This document shows, in pieces, positions 26,140 to 40,552 of a DNA stretch of 64,000 nucleotides. This stretch comes from Castanea sativa. Lineage: Eukaryota > Streptophyta > Magnoliopsida > Fagales > Fagaceae. The stretch is from assembly GCF_040712315.1 (NCBI RefSeq), contig NC_134015.1, positions 3,384,445 to 3,448,444 on the forward strand, written 5' to 3'. Under the pieces are notes generated by a model. The model was not told where the DNA came from, searched no databases, and was given only the letters and a program-made list of their open reading frames with translations. The first letter of the stretch is position 1, and each line of letters starts with the position of its first letter. Position numbers and translations under genes: made by a program.

Positions 26140-27260
26140 GGTAATAATCTCTAACTCTCTATACATGTCATAATGGAACTGTGTTGATAGCCAGAATTGT
26201 TCGTATTAAAGAACCTGGTAAACAAAGGTGATAGAGAAATTGTACCCCAAAAGGATCTCACAGTAGCGTTTAGAAAGCAAAAATGTAACCACATCTTAGA
26301 TTCTGAATCAATATATTCTACATGTTGTGAGATATCTGCTGCATATAACAGCTATATGAGATACTCTTCTGTGCGGATCATATCATATGCTGTGAGACGC
26401 CTGTTGATTCAGGAAACAAATCTCTAGAATGTCACGTGAGCAACTAGAGTCATATTACTTCTAACCAAACGTAGTGCTCAAGTTTTGGATAGCAAGGAGT
26501 CACTCCTAACGTAAGGGTAGAAAAAAGTCTTGAATATATTGTCTACCATACACATTGGATTCACAATTCTACAAACAGCATTCTCTAAAATGTTATATTT
26601 TTGGACAATTCAATTGTTACAACAATTCTCTGTAATGTTGATACCAAGTAAAAAAACCTACCATCAAGGTTCTATTGCATTGCATTGCATTAATAGGTGA
26701 AATCAACAAAATGAGAATACCATGGTAGGGTACATTGATCACCGGGACAATACTTTGGATGGTTCAGTTTTTGCAAAGAATAGTATTCAACAATTGTCAT
26801 GTAAAGAAAGTTTCAAAAAGTACAGGAGAAAACAGAATACGTGCTGCTTATTAACTTTCTTTCCAATTTTCACAGTTTTTTTTAAGGTGGCACAAGTATA
26901 TATAACACCAGTCTCTCATGCATGCAAAGTTCACGCGTGTGAATTCCACGTATATGTGAGAAGGTGTCATACACATTCAGTTGCATAAAATAATTCCAAT
27001 GTCATAATTTAGAGACAATCAAAATATCTTCCAAACACTAGCTTTACTTACCAATACAAATCTACTTGATTTGAACAGCCTTATTTCATGAAGAACAAAA
27101 ACAATTATCCAATATCATACAGGGGGGAGAAATTCAAGTAAATATAATTTCTATACAGATATTTGAGCTGCTGTTATTGGAGTAATCAAAACAGCTCACA
27201 GAATAGATATTTGACTTTATCTATACAAAATAAAGGTCAAAGTACAGGACTACCTACATA
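26140..27260. other. Intergenic region downstream of the INO80B gene
   Basis: No recognisable gene. The frames at 26197-26427 and 26722-26988 have no known domain. The part next to 27260 is probably the 3' UTR of the INO80B gene. Confidence 0.5.
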
Positions 27261-27268
27261 CATCAAGG

Positions 27269-30200
27269 CTATATAGCTAAGTCAACCTGATTAATATGCT
27301 GCATCTTTTCATTTATTGCCTTGTAGCATTCAAGACTGCACAAGGGGAGCTTTGACTTGGAATCTCGGTACTTGTATGGATTCATACAAGATGGCCTGGA
27401 GCATTTCTCACGGGGAGGAGGGTAACTGAAATCCATAAAAACCAATTCATCACGAAACATGGAGGTAGTTTGAAGACATGGAGGTAGTTTGAAGACTAAG
27501 CATAGTACTAAAAATTTTTATAAGTAAATATATGTAAAATTTATATAATCTATATGTTTGTTACAGTAATAAAATGCTCAGATCTGAAGCTACTTTAAGG
27601 AAAATCAAATCTCCAGCAACCACTATTGTTACATGTCATATTCAGAAGCCTAATGAGGAGGAACTTTTGCCTATTGCTAGATAGCACATTATGCAATGAC
27701 AGGGTATATAACTTAACAAAAAAGCATGCCCCCTACTAAACAATCACTTAGGAATGAAGCATTAATTATTGAGAAACTTGATAGAATCAATGAAATTCAG
27801 TACAGATCATAAGGACCAAATCTCAGTGTTAAACAAAGGTTCAGAATAAAACATAATAATCAATAATTTTCTTTTGTGTTGGGGGGTGGGCGGGCTAGAA
27901 TTCGCTAGAAGTATTTCTTTACCTGCAGGGCTTGGAAAAAATAGTTGGCAAGCCTATTTCATTGGGAAATGTAACAACTGTTCCTGAGGGACCTATGACC
28001 CATCTAACAGAGTCTGATGCAAGTACCATATAATTGGCAGCCTTCTCCTGCATAAAATTATAGAAGTGAACAGACTAAGAGTTCTGCTCCATTGCATAAT
28101 CTTTTTTGGTATTTAAATATTTCTTCAATAAAAAGAGATGTAAACGGTGTCCAGATATGTGTAGTATACAAAGGGAAAGAACAAATTGATGCTGTGGATT
28201 AAGAGCAAGAGTACTCTCGACTTATTACCTGTGCCAATTCTTCTTGCCGTTTCTTCATCTTATCTTCTCGCTTCTTCCTACTTGAATCTTGGCCCAGGAT
28301 TTTTCTGATAGCCTCGGCCTAAAATTCAGTCAAAAAGTGAAGAAAACACTTAAATTACTTCTAACATTCGTGCTGTTCACAATGCTGACAAAAATATGAT
28401 ACAACGAAGGGGCTAAACCTCAGATTCCCTAGCCGCCTTTTCCACTTGCATCCTACGCCTCTGAAGAGCCTCAGCCCTCTTCAGCTGCTGCTCCACTTCA
28501 GAAAGTTTCTCTTTTTGCTCTATCACCAAAATAATCATTAATATAAAAATGTATAGAAATTTCAACAATTATCCAGCAGAAGGTAGCTATAACAATAACA
28601 AGATTAGATAAGCACAACAGTGAAAGTTACTCACTCCTAGGTGGAGCAGGAGGCAAGCCATTTGGGAACTCAATTAGACTTGCACCGAAGCTAGAAGAGA
28701 CATCTTTGCCAGTTTGAAGGGCCCGCTGACGTGTAGTGACTGTCATTTCCTTCTTATTATCTCCCAATAAATCAACAATCTCCTTTTTTGGTTTCTTCTT
28801 ATTAATATTGATCTCACCATCTGAGATTGGATCTTCATCTTCCACATAATCAGTATCTTCAAATACTCTCCCTGATCGAGACTTTTTACCATCCTTGCCT
28901 GATCTTGACGAGAGGTGATCTTTCACATTAACATCATATCTTCCATCAACATTACTCTTCAACACCCTTGATATCTTCCGTTGTTTCCTACTCCCTCCTT
29001 CCTCATCATCTTCATACTCCACACCATAATCAACAGTAGCCTTGGGTGTTCTGAGCTTTTCAAGGTATTTAATCTCATCGTCATCATCTTCATCTAACAC
29101 ACGTCTCTTAGAGATCCGTTTGCTCTTGCGAGTAGGCTCGTACTTATCAACTTGGTTTGTGGAAATATTTTCTTCAGGCATCCTACTCCTTGAAGAATCC
29201 GCTTTTCCAACATTTAAACCATATTTGGAGAAATCCTTCCATGGAAGCCCTCGTAAGCCACTTCCCTTCTCTGAAGTAAAGGAACATTTGTCATCTGAAA
29301 TGTCCTGTAGCACAAATATATATTAGAGAGAGAGCCTCAATAAGATGCCTACCAGTCTTTGAATTGGACTACAAGGCTGCAAAAAATTGGAATCTAAGGC
29401 ATCACAGAATATGATTAACTGGGATAAAATGGAAGGGAAAAAGAAATATAATTTCTTTTACACGAACAGGAACATCATAAGGAATTTCTAGCAGTTAAGG
29501 TGACACAAAATCCAGTGTAACAACTTTATATTTTGTGTGCACCACTGCAACCACATCTAGAAGAGGTTACCATGAAAATTTAAAATTCAAATTTTGCACA
29601 GAATCTGATTCCTCACAGTGATAAAGCAAAAAGCAATTGACATGTAGCTGTCCTGCTCATATATTATGCCCAGCTGTAATGTCCTCAATTTTGCTATGCC
29701 ATGGATATGAATTAAACCTTGTTGCATACAGTTGGTACAGATTCAATAAATTTTGAAGAATAGGTTAATGATCCTTTATACCTGACCAATCAACTTCTGT
29801 TGCAGCCGAGCAGCATCAGAAATGCGAGAAGCTTTTGTAGCAGAAGACCCAACACCAGATGCCCCATCTGATATTGACTTGGCATGAATTGTACGCGTGA
29901 CACCATTAACTTTAAGCTTAACCTTTTTCACTTTGTTCTCATTTTCTAAGCCATCTGAAACAACTCCAAAATGCCCCACCTTGCTTGTGCCTTTCCAATC
30001 AGCTGGTGCAAGGACACCTTCACTGTGTCTTTTGGATTCAACTCCACTATGAATGTGCTCATTACTTCCTCGGAAAGAACCATTATTGGAAGCTTCATCA
30101 GATTCTCCAAATCCTCCATCTTCACTCTTGATCATATTCTGGCCAGATTCTGCTTCACCAATGTTAACAGATAAAGCCCTAGCAGTGCATTGGTTCAAAT

Positions 30201-30417
30201 TGAGCTCTTTCTTTCGAGAAACTGAACCATATTCATTATTCTCATCACTTGATACTTTGCTCACATTATCTGAGGGTGGTGTAGATGATAAGGGTGAAAC
30301 ATCATGGTAATCTGAAGGCAACAGTGAATCATTCCGTGGACGACGGGATGTATTACTCCTCTTCTTCCTCACAGCACTGCTTTTATCACTTAACCCAAAA
30401 CTTCCAAAACCTTCCAT
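27269..30417 (-). CDS. INO80 complex subunit B (IES2-like), PAPA-1 and HIT zinc finger
   Basis: Nuclear subunit of the INO80 chromatin remodeller. Coding exons are 30417-29782, 29304-28635, 28519-28419, 28318-28229, 28047-27923 and 27425-27269, giving 592 residues in frame. The N-terminal two thirds are Ser/charged and look disordered, with acidic and Lys-rich stretches (EDDDDEIKYLEKL, KSRSGRVFEDTD). Next comes the PAPA-1 region (LPPAPPRKQKEKLSEVEQQL through RRRMQVEKAARESEAEAIRK). Last is a zf-HIT finger with cysteines near 549, 554, 570 and 574. The start is MEGFGSFGLSDKS; the bases just before it follow an intron acceptor (ATTACAG), so the longer frame is not used. The exon 2 donor must be AGGA|GTGAGT because reading on meets a stop. 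Confidence 0.92.
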
Positions 30418-30454
30418 GTTGGCAAACGAGGCAAGCACAAGCCTAGTGCCACTG

Positions 30455-31910
30455 TAATTTCCCAAAAGAGTAATAAGCCTAAATAATTACACAAAGAAAA
30501 TACCTGAGGAGATTAAATTGAGCATTAACAATATTTTCTACGCAAAACTCCCTATTTCAAATTAGATAGTTGAGAATTGAAAGAATGCACTTAATACAGA
30601 AAAATATTCTAAACCTAAGTTTCTATCATGCACTGGTTTCCAAAACCTAATTTTCAAAAAAAGCCAATATGCAAATTGACTTGTTTTCCTACTCTCCACT
30701 TCCAAGTAATAGTAAAACTAAAACTGAAGGAAATAAAATATATTGAATTTCTTCCTATTCCTCAAGACTTTCAAAGCAACTGAATGGAGCACAAACATAT
30801 TCAAAACTGCTACTACAGAAAACCATACAGCAAATGGGCAGAGCCATGAAACAACAAAAGATTGCCATCATAGTTCCTTTTTTGATAAGTATCATCATCA
30901 AAGTTCCTTACAATAGTATTATTTTATAAGTACTTTCTTACAAAAGTATTGCAAACAACGTATCAACAGAAATTTTTGATGATTTTCGTTGATGAGTCTA
31001 ACCAAAATCAACTTTTTGGGTACAAGAAAAATTTGTATTCTCAAATTATATCCTGGAAATTCCATTTTCTCTACAATTAATACCCAGAAATCGTAAAATC
31101 TTTCAAAATATGATCCATTCATTCGATATTATTTTTTTTCAGAGCAAATTCCCACAATAAAATTATGTGGCAGATGTAATAATACCCAACCCCATCCATT
31201 TGGAAATCTTGGCTAAAACCCTTTGCTACTGAGTGAAAAATAACTCTTCTTTGCATTTAGTGGTTCTTTCTTCACAATTATTCGAATTTGAAATATTCTT
31301 ATTATAAAAAATAAATCTATTCTATTTTTTCAAAAAATAATCTAACAAAGCCTGATTTTTATTTTTGATTTTTTATGAATGACTAACAAAACCTGATTTG
31401 CATATAAACCTGACTTAAGGAATCCAAAATTCAATGAATTGAGCAAAAATCCAGCAATCCAAATCAATGACAAAGAACCCAATCGTAAAAAGACCAAAGC
31501 TTTAATGAATAATCTATACAATAAAAATCAGAGGAAATTTCAAATCCCCCAAACCAAATCTGTCGAAACAAAACAGCTTTTGAAGTTTGTGAAGGGCACC
31601 CATTTACAAGTACCTCATAAAGAGATCAAAATTCAAATACCCACATAACAAAACCTTATATTTTTGAAAATTACATGGTGCAGAAAGAGAACACAGCCAC
31701 AAAATCACAGCAAAAAGCCCAACTTTGAAGCAAACCCACATACAAACACCTTATAAATAAACCAAATTCAGAATACCCACATGAGAAAAACTCAAAAGAT
31801 TACCAAAAGAGCACCAAAGAGACCAAGAAGAAAGCTTTTACCTTTGTGGGTCACGACCAAAAAAGCTCAAAACCCTAGATCACCATCAAGGAAAGGCTGA
31901 GAGCCTCAGA
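30455..31910 (-). promoter_or_regulatory. 5' UTR with long intron of the INO80B gene
   Basis: A probable leader exon near 31844-31900 ends in CACAAAG|GTAAAAG. An acceptor, TTACAG, at about 30455 precedes the coding exon, implying a leader intron of about 1.39 kb. The intron is AT-rich with no coding signal. Confidence 0.6.
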
Positions 31911-31959
31911 AAGAGAGAGAGAAGGAGAGCGTGTAAAATTGAAACGAAAGTAGGATATT

Positions 31960-32400
31960 ATTAGCCAGGTGGTGTAATGGGGTTGGACCTATAGAGTTGG
32001 GTTTTAGAGAAAGATTCACCATTGTTCTAAAACCACTGGTCCTGTGGTTTAGTTAGGTCACCACCACCTCGTACTCTATCCTATTGTTGTCATTGTTGTT
32101 GTTAAGGTCACCCATCTCTCTCTCTCTAACTTTGAAAGACCAAAGCTTTTGTTTGTGACAGTTGTTGATGCAGGTAAAGTGCGTGTGCGTAGCTTGGTGA
32201 AACTACACACACCCCAGTTGCATGCTATCCCTGATTTTAGTTTCCTCTTATAATTATAGGTACCGATTGGCGATTGCTTACCCTGCATAGGGAAAATTTA
32301 GGGTAAGATTGGGATCGGAGTAGTATTACCGAGGGTAAAAATTTTTGGTTAGTGCTTATTGCACATGCGACTCAAAACAGCCAAAAACATGTATTTCTTT
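31960..32400. other. Intergenic upstream of the INO80B gene
   Basis: Likely promoter sequence followed by unassigned DNA. No TATA box can be assigned with confidence. Confidence 0.4.
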
Positions 32401-32413
32401 TAAGAGATTTTCA

Positions 32414-32624
32414 GGGTTTGTTTGGATAGAACTTATTGCTGAAAACTGACAACTGAAAATACTGTACTAAAATAATTTTTTAATGTGTAAAAAGTACTAT
32501 TCATGCCAAAAAGTACTGTTCATTGGCCTAAAATCACTGTTCATAGCCATTGAACAGTGACAAATGCGCTTGGAAAAAAAAAAAAAAAAAAAAAACGAGG
32601 CTGGACGTGCTATCCAAACGTCCT
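32414..32624 (+). mobile_element. hAT-like MITE (GGGTTTGTTTGGATA family), copy 1
   Basis: The left end GGGTTTGTTTGGATAGAAC and the right end TATCCAAACGTCC are inverted. The subterminal sequence GAAAACTGACAACTGAAAATACTGT and the pair TACTGTTCAT / TGAACAGTGA match the family seen in reverse at 51494-51771. An internal A run is present. Confidence 0.65.
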
Positions 32625-32639
32625 CTCAATGTATAGCGC

Positions 32640-33800
32640 CTTATGGTAGTTTTTTATTATGAGACCATGACATCAATTAGTTTTTTGTGTAGGCAGAGAT
32701 TTGAATTTTATATCTCTTATTCAACCATAAGAAACTTTATCTTCCTCAAAAAAAAAAAAAAATTATCAGAGATTTTATTTGTTAAACTAACTGAAACTTA
32801 CGACTATATTTGTATTTTGTACACGATGTATGCAACAAATTTTTTTCCCGAAATGTTTTGTCTTTTCTAATTCTTTTTGTCCTGCTACATCATCCCATGT
32901 GGGTTTTTCCATCCCAAAGAGAGAGGGATGAGACAGATTTCGATCGTTCTGCCATTAATCTGTCTTACATGAGTTTTTTTCCACCCAACTTAAGGAGGGG
33001 AGGTCCAAAGTGGGGACATGAGACCTATGATCCGACACCAACTTTGTTTCATTTTGTTGTCATCACTCTATAATATTAATTTTCAAATTAGTTCATGATG
33101 GTAGATGTAACAAGTATGATGAGAGTAATATCTTCATTTTCACTTATATCAATTATTGAGTATTGACATTACTTTTATTACCACAAATGAAATTACAACA
33201 TACCATCAAGAGTTGGTAAAAAAATTTGTGAAAATTTTGTGCCAAAATGTTATGTTAAAAATTTCTCATTTATTTTGAAAGAGAGGAGGTTAATTGTCTT
33301 TCACCAATAATAAGAAAAAAAAAGATTTATCAAGTCAATTTCAAGATAAATTTTTTGTATTTAATGAACTTCGAACTAAATATAATATTACTTCATTTAA
33401 AATTGATTATCATTTTTTATTAAGTGATGTGAGATTTAAATGACACTTGTGAATATAGATCGTTTAAAATCAATTATAATTCTTTATTTAATAAAATCGA
33501 ATTTAATTAACATAATATCATGTTCCCTTTTAAATCATATAAAAAATAAAGATTAAAGTGTACCATTGGCCCCTAAAGTTTGAGATTATTTTTCATTTTC
33601 ATATCAGTCATGGCGTCAAATTTCATTAATAAAAGCTGAATTATGAATCGTTGCAATAAATAAAGGTGAGATTGTTGCTACTTGATGTACCTTTTTTTTT
33701 TTGGAGAGTTTCAACTTATAGCACCCAAGATCTCTTATTCAATCATTAGAGATTTTACCAATTGAGTTAACTAGAATATAACCGACTGCTGCTTGATGTA
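32640..33800. other. AT-rich region with SINE-like remnants
   Basis: Two stretches (about 32685-32795 and 33690-33785) contain AGAGATTTGAATTTTATATCTCTTATTCAA-like sequence and TTAACTAA-like text. These are probably diverged minus-strand SINE heads or related retroposon pieces. No gene is seen. Confidence 0.35.
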
Positions 33801-35802
33801 CTTTTTGTAACAAAAATTGCAATATATATTTTGGTAATGCCAACACATAATGGTCATAAAAAATTTATTAAGACAACTTTTTAAGTTGAATGTGGATATT
33901 GCATCAAGAGTAGGTTAATTCAAGTTTAAGAAATTAAAAAAAAAAAATCCATTCATGAAAGAACAGATAATGGAATATGATATATGCTATTAATCATGAT
34001 TAATCTATAACAAATCTCAAAAGTTTGAGAATAAAACTTGGTCGTGAAATCAATCTGTATAAGCGGGTTTGTAGGAGGTGTTACAACATGTATTTATTGG
34101 GGCCAACAGTACATTGTAAAGGCAAAATACATTTTTTTAAATTCTAAAATAGTAATTTTTTAACTGAATTAGAGAGTAAGCGAACCACACTTTTCAATCT
34201 GGCATTTTGCCATTCATTAACTATCTTTCCCCTTCGTCTATTCTCAAGAAGTCTTGATGATACCCTTCTTCTGAACTACCTAGGCTTAGCCCAGTCATAG
34301 GATCATATGAGAACGTTGTGTAGATGCTCAAGGGCTGTAGGCTGGCTAGTAAAAGAACCAAGAAGTAGAATGCCTCTAGTGCTCTGCCGTCAATAACTTT
34401 TCATAAGTTGGGTTTTACACATTATGTTTGTGTAACTTTATTTATGGTAAGTGTTACATTTCTTTTGCTATGTGTAGCATTCAATTTATAAGTTAACTAG
34501 TAGGGTGCATTTGTTATTAATTTCTTCTAATATTTCAATAATGCTCTTGGTAAAATTTTGTAATCTTTAGTATTTTGTTTTATAGAAAAAAAAAATCAAA
34601 AGACAATAAGAATGTGATTTGATCATACTCTATGTTTTTAAAATTGCATAATATAATAGTGATTGATATATAGGTATGTTTCACACCTACTCAAGAATGA
34701 AAATATTGTTTTGATAAAATAAAAATGTAAATGTTCTTCAATAATTTTTTTTAACATTTTGATTGTGTGTCATTATTTTTCCCATTTTTTTCGACTTTGT
34801 TTCAAAAGCAACTAAATTTGAGCAAGAATATCATATTTTGAATTAATTGTTTCATATATAAATCTTAGAAAAATAATATAAAAAATTTTCATCATACTTA
34901 AATAACTAATGCACCACTTAAAATAATTAATATAGCAAAATGAACAAATTCATCTTATAGTAATCTTTTTAATTACATAAAAAGTAAATACTACAATTTT
35001 GGTTCATATATATTACATGTCACTTCAAGAAATTAGGAAATCTAAATGGTTAAGATTAATTTTAGTGAATTAACAAATATTTAAATTTTATGGATTTTGT
35101 ATCAATTGTTTTCAAAGCATCTAAATATGAGGAAGAATGTCATATTCTAAATCTATTATTATTATTGTTATTATTATTATTCCAAATAAAAATATTTTTA
35201 TATAAATTTTATAAAAACAATCATATAAATTAATTTAATGTAAATAATTAATGCATAACTATAGATATTGACTTTTTTGGTTAAATTGCTAATTTATTCT
35301 TTAACTATTGAGCGAAAATCAATTTGGTCCCATAACTATTAACCGTGTCAATTTAAATCATCAAAATCAAGTTAATGTTATCCTTGGTTTTTTTTTTTTT
35401 TAGAAAATGTTATCCTTGGTTTTAACAAAATTTTATTTTGAAATTTTGTACACTTTCTATAATGACCTTTTAATGGATGTTCCATTTGCCCACTATTTGC
35501 AACATTACAAATTAATGTGAATGTGTGTTAGATTATCAATTTGAAAAGACAAACGTCCCAGAATGTATGTTACTAAGATTTTACTAGTGGATTTATTTAT
35601 TATTATTATCATTATTTAATATAAGATAGAAATTTTACTTTAATTTAATCTAAGTGTATATATATTTGAAACTCCCTCCCGATTGCAAGAAATTATGCAA
35701 TTTGAATAACAGCTATGGCTGAGGCCTGAAATCCAAGCATAAAGTCAATTCGATTCGCACAAGGGTCCTCCATGAACAACGCATTAGTCACTTCTATCTT
35801 GC

Positions 35803-36015
35803 TATCTAATTGATAATATTTCTCTCTCTAACTTTTCTTATTGATTTGTTAATCTTTGTATGAAAAATCCCTTTTATCTTTGTGCCGCAAAGGCTACCTT
35901 TTCCATTTAATTTGATAATATGCTATCTAATATCTAATCTTTCTCTCTCTAAATATTCTCATTGATTTGTTAATCTTTGAGGAATCCCTTCTATCTTTGT
36001 GGTGAAGGCTACCTT
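35803..36015. repeat. Imperfect tandem duplication, ~115 bp
   Basis: GCTATCTAAT ... TTTCTCTCTCTAA ... TTGATTTGTTAATCTTTG ... CTTTTATCTTTGTG ... AAGGCTACC occurs twice, about 115 bp apart, with small indels. Confidence 0.75.
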
Positions 36016-39000
36016 TTTTTGTTTGTGTAATTTAATAATATATAATATCATATAATTTCGAGTGTTTTATGTTTCTTCTCATTGGTTGAACAACTTGGAA
36101 AGTGATAGACTTAAGAGAGGGATTAGATAGCAATTGGCATCAACACAAGACTAGCCATTTACATATTTGGTTAAATTCAAGGTCTATTAGTGTTTAGTCA
36201 TTTGCTGGTTTAATTTTGATTTATATTAAGCAGAGTGCTCTCTAATATGTGTTAGTCAATCTGCTTGTGAATTAACATTTAATATTGTTTTCCCCCAAAA
36301 AAGTGTTTGATATAGACATAGCATTGTTAGTTTATTGTGTGAATTATAGTTCTATATCATTTTTTTGTTTATTTATTTAGGCCAATTTATATAATTTTTT
36401 AGCTTTCCAAGTATTTGAAGCTTTGATATATAATTGCAACTCTCTTATGAAAACTTTTAGTTAGGTATAGCCCATTACAGAACTAATTAAAACTTTTTGG
36501 ACAAAACTTAGGTACGGTACCTTAGGTGTTGTTTCTTAAGTTCCCCTCTTAAGATTCAACAATGTGGCTACTTAATAATAAAAAAATATTCTTACATCCC
36601 ATGAGAAAAAATCCACATGACAGAATTTTAAAAGGAGAACCTATGGAACAACACCTAAATATTGTATCTAAGTCTTGCTCAAACTTTTTTACCATCTGTG
36701 AGTAATTACATTGGAAAATTGTGTTGTTAATTGGTCTAGACTAGCTGGGTAATAGAGGCACAACATCTGGATATTTGTTTTGGATGGACATGATTAAAGT
36801 GGTAGATTCTAAATAGAATCCATATTTTAAAGTTGAAACAAAACCAAAATATAAATAAAATCCATAGTAGCTTTTAATTGTAATTTAATTTTACATCCAA
36901 TGTCTATTTTAATTCTCTTAATTTTGCTATCAAGTAAATCATTCATAATATTTAGTATGAAAGTCAAAATCACTACTTTATCATCACTGCTCTTAAAAGT
37001 TTCCATGCATAAGCATAGGTTATAACCTAATATATGAATTAAAATTGAAGACCCAAATAATCAAAACTTTAGGACAATGCATATCAACATTTACTATTCT
37101 CATTTAAAGATTAATTACTAGATACTCTTGGACAGTGACATGGCGCCCTACCCACATTCATGGTGAATTTCACTAATTAAATTCATAGTGAGATTCACTA
37201 TGAAAAACAAGAGGAAGGAGTGCCACATAACCGTACTCCAAGAGCACCTAATGGGTTCAAATGTTCTATGTTAATTAAGCCATACCATGTACATTGATCT
37301 AATTGGCTCAAATCATTCTTGTAAGTGGGTTGGACCATGAAAGGAGATTTCTATTGCAATCAACAGTACCATAGCGAAATGCCTTTATTCCAATCTGAGT
37401 TGATAAATCTTGTCCAACCCAACCACCCAAAGAGGTGGTAGCAACCAATTTTGTCAACCCCATTCCTTTCTATAAGTTTATTGCAACTACTCCCCTTAAA
37501 CTATAGTATCTGTAATGTACACCCTAAATATTAAAGTTTTGAAATCAGCATCCTAAATCAATTTTCAATGTTACTCCAACATCTACTTTAATAACAAATT
37601 AGCAATTTAATAACTATCCACCACCCTAAATGCTCAATCTTTCTTTCTTAATACTATTCCAAGCACCACCCCTCATTCTCTCTCATCATTGATGCCTTTT
37701 CATTAAAGATGGCCAAATGCCTTCATTTGTGCCAACTTGACCTAGCTCGTTCTCACCATACACTAGTTTTCTCCAACCTGAAGAGGAGAAACGAGATGCC
37801 GATAACCATTTCCAGAGTAGATAAATAAACTGGCATGTCCAGAACCCATAGTACATATCAAATAGTTTACATATATGCATGCACAAACATTTATTCTTTT
37901 GAAGAGTGTTGTTGCCTATAGTTAAAGTTTATTTATGGCTCTAGATACAAAAATTAGACTCTCCAAAATTAGGGATTGTCTACAAGTCATCCCATATAAA
38001 CCCCAAAGAAATGAGGGAGCCTTATGCATCGGGTATGACCTTTTTTGTGGCTCTAAGTAATGAAAATTAGACAAATTGACAAGCATAAAGAGAATGAACA
38101 CTTGTGCCTACAGCTTTCAATTATAGAGGCCCACTATGAATTCACATTCTTATGAATCTTAATGCATGTTACTGTGCAATATTTATTATTCTAAAGTAAT
38201 ATTTATTTTTATTTATGGAACAATATGTTTGTTCATGTGGAACCATTATAAATAGTGAGTCCCTGATAAACATATATTTTGTTTTTGCATTTCACATTCA
38301 TAGTTAAAGTGAGAGAGATAAAATTTTGTTCACTGTAGCATTTAGATTATTGTGCCTCTTTTGTTTGTTATGATCATGATATCATAGGAGACAAACATCC
38401 AAGAGTCCCAAAGCACTAATTGTGAGGAAAAACTATCTTAAGGTGATTATAAAAAACACAAACCTTAGTCAAAATTTGTATTCTTATTTACATAATTACA
38501 AAAGTAAATTAATTTATGTAATATATCCAACAAAAAAGCATATACATCCACTATTAATGTGTTTAAATGTTTTTAATTTTCTAATATGTAATCTCTTTTT
38601 TGTATAAATCACCTAATAAATTCCAACTTAGTGGTTGTTTTTATAAATAGCGTAGAAATATAGATGGATTATTAATTTATATTAAGAAATATTATTTTTC
38701 AATATAACAGAGAATAAAAAAAATATAAACATACACATAAACATATATGTTTTTTAGCTAACAAATAGAATAGTCATTATTTAAATTTCAAAATAGGAAA
38801 AAAAATGAAAATTCAAATGTCAAGGCAATATTTCCCATATTTTTATATCCATCATTACACAACACTAAACCAACTCCATTCACATTCCCATTTACTTCAC
38901 AATCATTGACCAAAAAATATCCTTCCTTTTATTCATGTTGTCTAACCCCTACTATCATATCATCAATCCTTGATAAACTCACCACCATTTAGTATTATTG

Positions 39001-39275
39001 AAAATTAATGCAACTTTCAACAATTTATATTTTACACATTGATTTACCTTAAAGACCCTTGATTGATGAGCCATTTTTAGTGAGCCAAAAGCATATTGTA
39101 AGTTTCTGAACAAAACAAATTTATCCTTTCTACCTAGCTTCTCTGAGATGTAACAAGACTGACATCTAAAAATACTATTATATTAGCCTGATACTAGATG
39201 TTTTCCTTACCAACCCAGATTATTAGCATATGCATGCCAACACTCCTAGGTAAATTATTGTGCACAATAAATAAT

Positions 39276-39278
<3 letters not shown>

Positions 39279-39340
<62 letters not shown>
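39279..39340. repeat. (GA)n microsatellite
   Basis: About 62 bp of pure GA dinucleotides in intergenic DNA. Confidence 0.95.
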
Positions 39341-39342
<2 letters not shown>

Positions 39343-40134
39343 AACAAAATAAGAAAATAAAAATTGAAAAAAATAAATAAATTTACCAAACATGTTCCAA
39401 AGGCTTTTTTTTCACTCTAAAAAATAAATTCATATGTTTGTTTATTGAATAATCAAAGAGCAATCCATGGTAAATTAAATGAACAACCTTGGCATGAGTT
39501 TTGTCCTCTATATATATAAGATATTTTCTTATGAGATAGTAAAGCTTAAATGGAAAACTTTCTTACATAATTAAGGACAAACATTCATATGCTGCAAAAA
39601 AAAAATTAACAATAGAGTTAAAACTAACATGACCCACACCCCCCTCCCCCCCCCCCCCCCAAATCATAGTGCAATATTCAAACAATAATTTCAAAATACC
39701 ATTCTTAAATTAAATGTTAAATCTTAAATTTGAACATGTGCACTTAATCTTTACCTCAATTTAGTTAGTTAGTTGTATGATTAGATTGTTTGCCAAAGTG
39801 TAATATGCTCCTCTTACTTCTAGCGATAAGTCAACCAAGTGTGTGAACTATGAACTATCAGACAACGCAATGCCTCTGCTTATCCCTCAAGTCATAAATA
39901 AGACCTTGAATAGAAATAGGGAAAAATGCCAAGAAATTATAGTAAAAAAACTTACCTAAATCCCATTAATTCTTTTTTAAAGCTTCCATAAAAAATGCCA
40001 ACAAAAAACATTTATTGTTTATGTTTATGTTAATTTTTATAATAATTCTCATAATATATTCATAATCCTTCTATATTTCTAGAAAAATGTATAAAAACAA
40101 TTAGTAAGTTGGAATTTATTAGGCTATCAGTTCA

Positions 40135-40142
<8 letters not shown>

Positions 40143-40182
<40 letters not shown>
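40143..40182. repeat. (TA)n microsatellite
   Basis: About 40 bp of TA dinucleotides following an A run. Confidence 0.95.
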
Positions 40183-40186
<4 letters not shown>

Positions 40187-40552
40187 AGGCTATGTATAAC
40201 AAAAAGATTACATACTAGAAAATAAAAAACATTTAAGTACACCAATAGTAGTATAGATATTACTATTTTAGGCATCTAAATTGAGGATTTCAAATAAGGG
40301 AAGCCCCTTAAATAATAGTATAAATACTATTATTTTATCCACAAATATAATTTTACAAAGTTTACCTAACCACGTTCCCAAATTCACTTCCCCCCCCCCC
40401 CCTTTGTTTAAAGAGATTAAACTACCTTTTTATGTTAGGAGTACTGCATGAGTGGATCATTTTAAAAGGAAAATTTGGATCTAAAGGAGTCTTGGTGAAT
40501 GTTAGATGTGAATATGAGAAACTTTTTCATGGTTATACTTTATAACAACTAT

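Larger units (their letters stand above)
33800..40550. other. Gene-free AT-rich stretch
   Basis: No gene, tRNA or complete transposon is recognised. Contents that can be named are an imperfect tandem duplication at about 35800-36015, a GA microsatellite at 39279-39340, a C run at 39640-39660 and a TA microsatellite at 40143-40182. The frame at 37686-37886 (minus) has no known domain. Confidence 0.55.

Noticed and set aside
30418..30465. Upstream extension of the INO80B protein
   Set aside because: An acceptor (ATTACAG) lies within it, so this part is intron and 5' UTR.
37686..37886. Minus-strand frame with Trp-rich text
   Set aside because: No recognisable domain, no splice partners and no homology that I can name.
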